This document shows positions 61,205 to 64,000 of a DNA stretch of 64,000 bases, in pieces. How positions within the stretch are numbered: position 1 is the first letter of the stretch; each line of letters starts with the position of its first letter. The notes under the pieces were generated by a model, which made no database searches, was not told where the DNA came from, and was given only the letters and a program-made list of their open reading frames with translations. The DNA is from Rhizomys pruinosus (Eukaryota > Chordata > Mammalia > Rodentia > Spalacidae): the NCBI GenBank assembly GCA_009823505.1, contig VZQC01010425.1, positions 4,027,582 to 4,091,581 on the forward strand, given 5' to 3'. The translations under genes and the position numbers were made by a program.

Positions 61205-61275
61205 GTCTGGGGATGAGCTCTGTGGGAGAATCAGTGTGCTTCGCATTCACAAAGGCCTAGGTTTGGTCCCCGGCC
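61205..61275 (+). repeat. ID/B4-like fragment
   Basis: 'gtctggggatgagctctgtg' to 'ctaggtttggtccccggccc' resembles the ID promoter region. Confidence 0.45.
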
Positions 61276-63664
61276 CGTTTTGCGTGGGTGGAACGGTGGG
61301 GAGCAGCGCTGCACCCTGGGTCCGCTTCGTCTCTTCCTGAGACCCAGGTCCTTCTCTGACCTTTGCTGATCACTGCAAGCTGGGCATCTGCCAGGAGTCC
61401 CTGCTGTCTGCCCTTCTGTTGTCAGTGACAGCTCTAAATGCTCCAGAGAGCTTCGCCCAGTCCTTTCCCTAAGTCAGCTCTGAGAGCAGCCATTCCACAT
61501 TCCTGCCTCTGGGACCCTGCGGTGTGGGTATTCGGCCATTTCTGTGCTGTCCTCTCCTCAAAGTCTAACAGGGTCTGGGTGACAGGGATCTTCTTTTCAA
61601 AATGTGGGGGCCTTATTTGCTGACATGGCCTGACTGGTCACTGTGTTAGTGCCTAAGAGCACAGCTGAGGAGCCTTGAGAGACCAGAGCCTCCATTTCCT
61701 GCGCTGCGTGCATGGGGGGTTACACTTCTGAAAGCAGTAAGGGTTAGATTTAATCAGTGGTTTCTCTGCTTGGACTGAATTTTATACTTTAGGAAATTTA
61801 TACCTGAAGATCATTTGTCAGCATCTAAAGAGGCTAGATTTTGTTTAAATCTATGGAAGCCATTTCTTGAGATTTAAAAATCCTCCTGGGTCTCTTGCTA
61901 TAGACTTTCCCAAGGATGAGATGTGATGAAGAGGCCTAAGCACAGGCATTGTTTCCCTAGATGCGGGCGCAGGCTCCCAAGACACAGATGTCACTCCTCG
62001 AGCACAGACTGGCTCAGCCTTATATGGACACAAAGGAGATCAATCGATGCTATGCGGATATCTCCGGGATCAGCCAAGGGGCATGGAGATAGAGTCCAGG
62101 GCCACTCTGCATTCTGTCCTGTGATGAGCCAGGCAGAATCTGAACCCAGGAGTTCTGCCTGACCTTCCTCGATTTCTACAGTTATCCAATGCAGAGCCCA
62201 TAAAGGTTTACCTAATGCCTCTGTGAAGACTTTGCTCTTTAGTAAAGATCACTAATACTGACTACTTCACTAGAGACCACCACCTGCCAGGCAGTGTGCT
62301 CTCGGTGTTCCACACAAGGTCTTTCCAGAGATTCCAGGAAGGAAATTCCCAAGATTCTCTCAAAAGTCTCTGTAATTTAGCAAGTTCACAGCGTGGGCCC
62401 TACGGGTCTTATTGTTTCTCAGTATCTCTCACTTAGAAAGCATGGCCAACTAAGCTGACAAGCTGACTGTTCTGTGAATGATCAGCCTGCTCAGCAGGGC
62501 TCAGCCTAGCCAGGCTTTCTTCCCATTGTCCAGGCAGGGTGTTGGCACTGATCTGAGTGATGCTTGGCAGTTGGTAGGACAGTGCGTATCCGAGAAAGCC
62601 ACCTGTGGGGCTTCACCTCAGGGTCACCCTCTCAGTGTCCCTTTCCTCAGGTGGCCAGTAATGTGGCAGAGCACATTTCTGTGTTTGATTCTATCCCAAG
62701 CTTCAGTCTACCCCACCTGTGATGGGACGGAAAGATACCATGGGGGTATTGAGTCAGTCAGCCCTTGAGCCTGTCCGTTAATCCAAGTATATCACTGCAC
62801 ATTGTGGAGACCAAGAGGAAAGGGCTCATGTGGAGAGACAAACAGTGCTTGGAGCATTTTCTATAGACACATGATTGAAGTGGCATCAGTCTTTTTACTG
62901 AAACTATTTCTTCACAGAGCAATTACATGTGTTTCCCTCAAACAGTGACTAAGTTATCAGCTTCAGTATCACAGACCTGGTATATACCGTAAAGACATTC
63001 ACTACAGATTCACCCACCCATCTCTGTATAGAACATAGGGCCACTGCTTCACTACTCATGTTTGATAATATTTTTTTTAACAATTTAATTGTAAAAATAG
63101 CAGCTGGACAGAATCCGTAGTCCAGAGAGCCCGTGCGTGCTGTGTTCTTTCCCACAGTTTCCCCTGAGGTCACTTACCATGTATTTTCCCCACGGTGCTA
63201 CTGTACCCGCCATGTAGCCGCTGTGCAGACTGCTCCTGCTGCTCAACTAACTCAGCCTTATATGGGCATGGTACCCTCGGTACTGTGTTCTCACCATGGT
63301 GACAGCCAGCAGCAGAAACTTTGTCACTGGATAACTTTTGGACTCCAAGCAGAAATCACAATGCACTGTGGTCCAGTTCCAAGTGAGCTCTCATGTTACC
63401 AAGTGAATTCATTTGTATAAAATGCGTGGAGCACAATTTTTCACCCTGTGTGCTGAGCTGCAGGGGGATCATTGCTTCCCACAGACAGAACCATCAGCCT
63501 CTATAAAATTCCAGTGAGACATAGTGTAGACTTGGGTAAGAAGAGGCAGGAGCTACAACAGAGCCCTCTTTTCCCCCCTTACTCCTTGCTCAGAGCTAGG
63601 AGGGGTAAAGCAGAAACCTAGCTCACCTCTTCTGGTAAATTAAATAAGCAATTTTATTTTACTT

Positions 63665-63707
63665 ATATTATTATTATTATTATGTGTTGTTGTTGTTGTT
63701 GTTGTTG
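63665..63707 (+). repeat. (ATT)n/(GTT)n tail
   Basis: Short ATT and GTT runs. They form the tail side of the adjoining antisense B1. Confidence 0.85.
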
Positions 63708-63840
63708 ACACAGTCTTACTTTGTACCCTAGGCTAGCTTAGAACTCACTATGTAGACCAGCCTGGCCTTGGGCTCCAACGGATCACCTGCCTCTGCCTCC
63801 CCAGTGCTAGGATTAAAGGTGTATACCACCATGCCCAGCC
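63708..63840 (-). repeat. B1 SINE
   Basis: Antisense B1 ending 'ataccaccatgcccagccc'. Its tail is the GTT/ATT repeat on the left. Confidence 0.88.
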
Positions 63841-63951
63841 CAAAAAAGAAATGGCTTGAACAAATGGTTTAGATTTTCTCATACTTTTGAAGTCACTATT
63901 CAAATAATTCCTATTAAATATATCAAAATAATCTCAAATTATGAGTCCTAG

Positions 63952-64000
63952 GACTGGAGAGATGGCTCAGTAGTTACGAGGACTGACTGATTTTGCAGAG
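63952..64000 (+). repeat. tRNA-derived SINE, cut by the window end
   Basis: 'ggactggagagatggctcag' then 'gattttgcagag'. Only the 5' 49 bp are present. Confidence 0.85.

Overview
The window is rodent genomic DNA, almost certainly from a muroid. B1 (7SL-derived) SINEs and tRNA-derived B2/B3-type SINEs occur on both strands throughout, with B4/RSINE1, ID-like, MIR, L2, ancient L1 and Tigger remnants between them. Coding sequence is tiny: four short coding segments in 64 kb. The rest is intron. I cannot name the species.

The recognisable locus is the head-to-head type IV collagen pair COL4A1/COL4A2. A CpG island at about 11.4-12.9 kb holds the shared promoter. COL4A1 exon 1 runs leftward (start codon 11925-11923, 28 codons, donor at 11841/11840). 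Everything from 1 to 11841 is the promoter-proximal part of COL4A1 intron 1. COL4A2 runs rightward: a non-coding first exon ending at 12441, a coding exon 12754-12838 with the start codon at 12795, a signal-peptide exon 12957-13011, a 46,096-bp intron, and the first 7S-domain exon 59108-59188. The window ends inside the following intron. The two chains coassemble as alpha1(2)alpha2(1) protomers of basement membrane, so a shared promoter fits their joint expression.

Layout: 1-11841 COL4A1 intron 1 (an exact 29 x 29-bp minisatellite at 2924-3764, beside the window's only N, plus many SINEs); 11842-12838 divergent promoter and first exons; 12957-13011 signal-peptide exon; 13012-59107 COL4A2 long intron (nested SINE/L1 insertions, microsatellites, possible regulatory motifs); 59108-59188 7S exon; 59189-64000 next intron.

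I found no new gene system. The points most worth checking are in repeat history: two diverged copies of one local duplication that took different retroelements at the same nick site; a tRNA-SINE/B1 chimera that moved as one unit; a target word reused by several SINEs; a SINE subfamily with an internal 17-bp duplication; the homogeneous minisatellite; and a 7-codon upstream ORF in COL4A2 exon 1. Most long open frames are SINE or simple-repeat artefacts.
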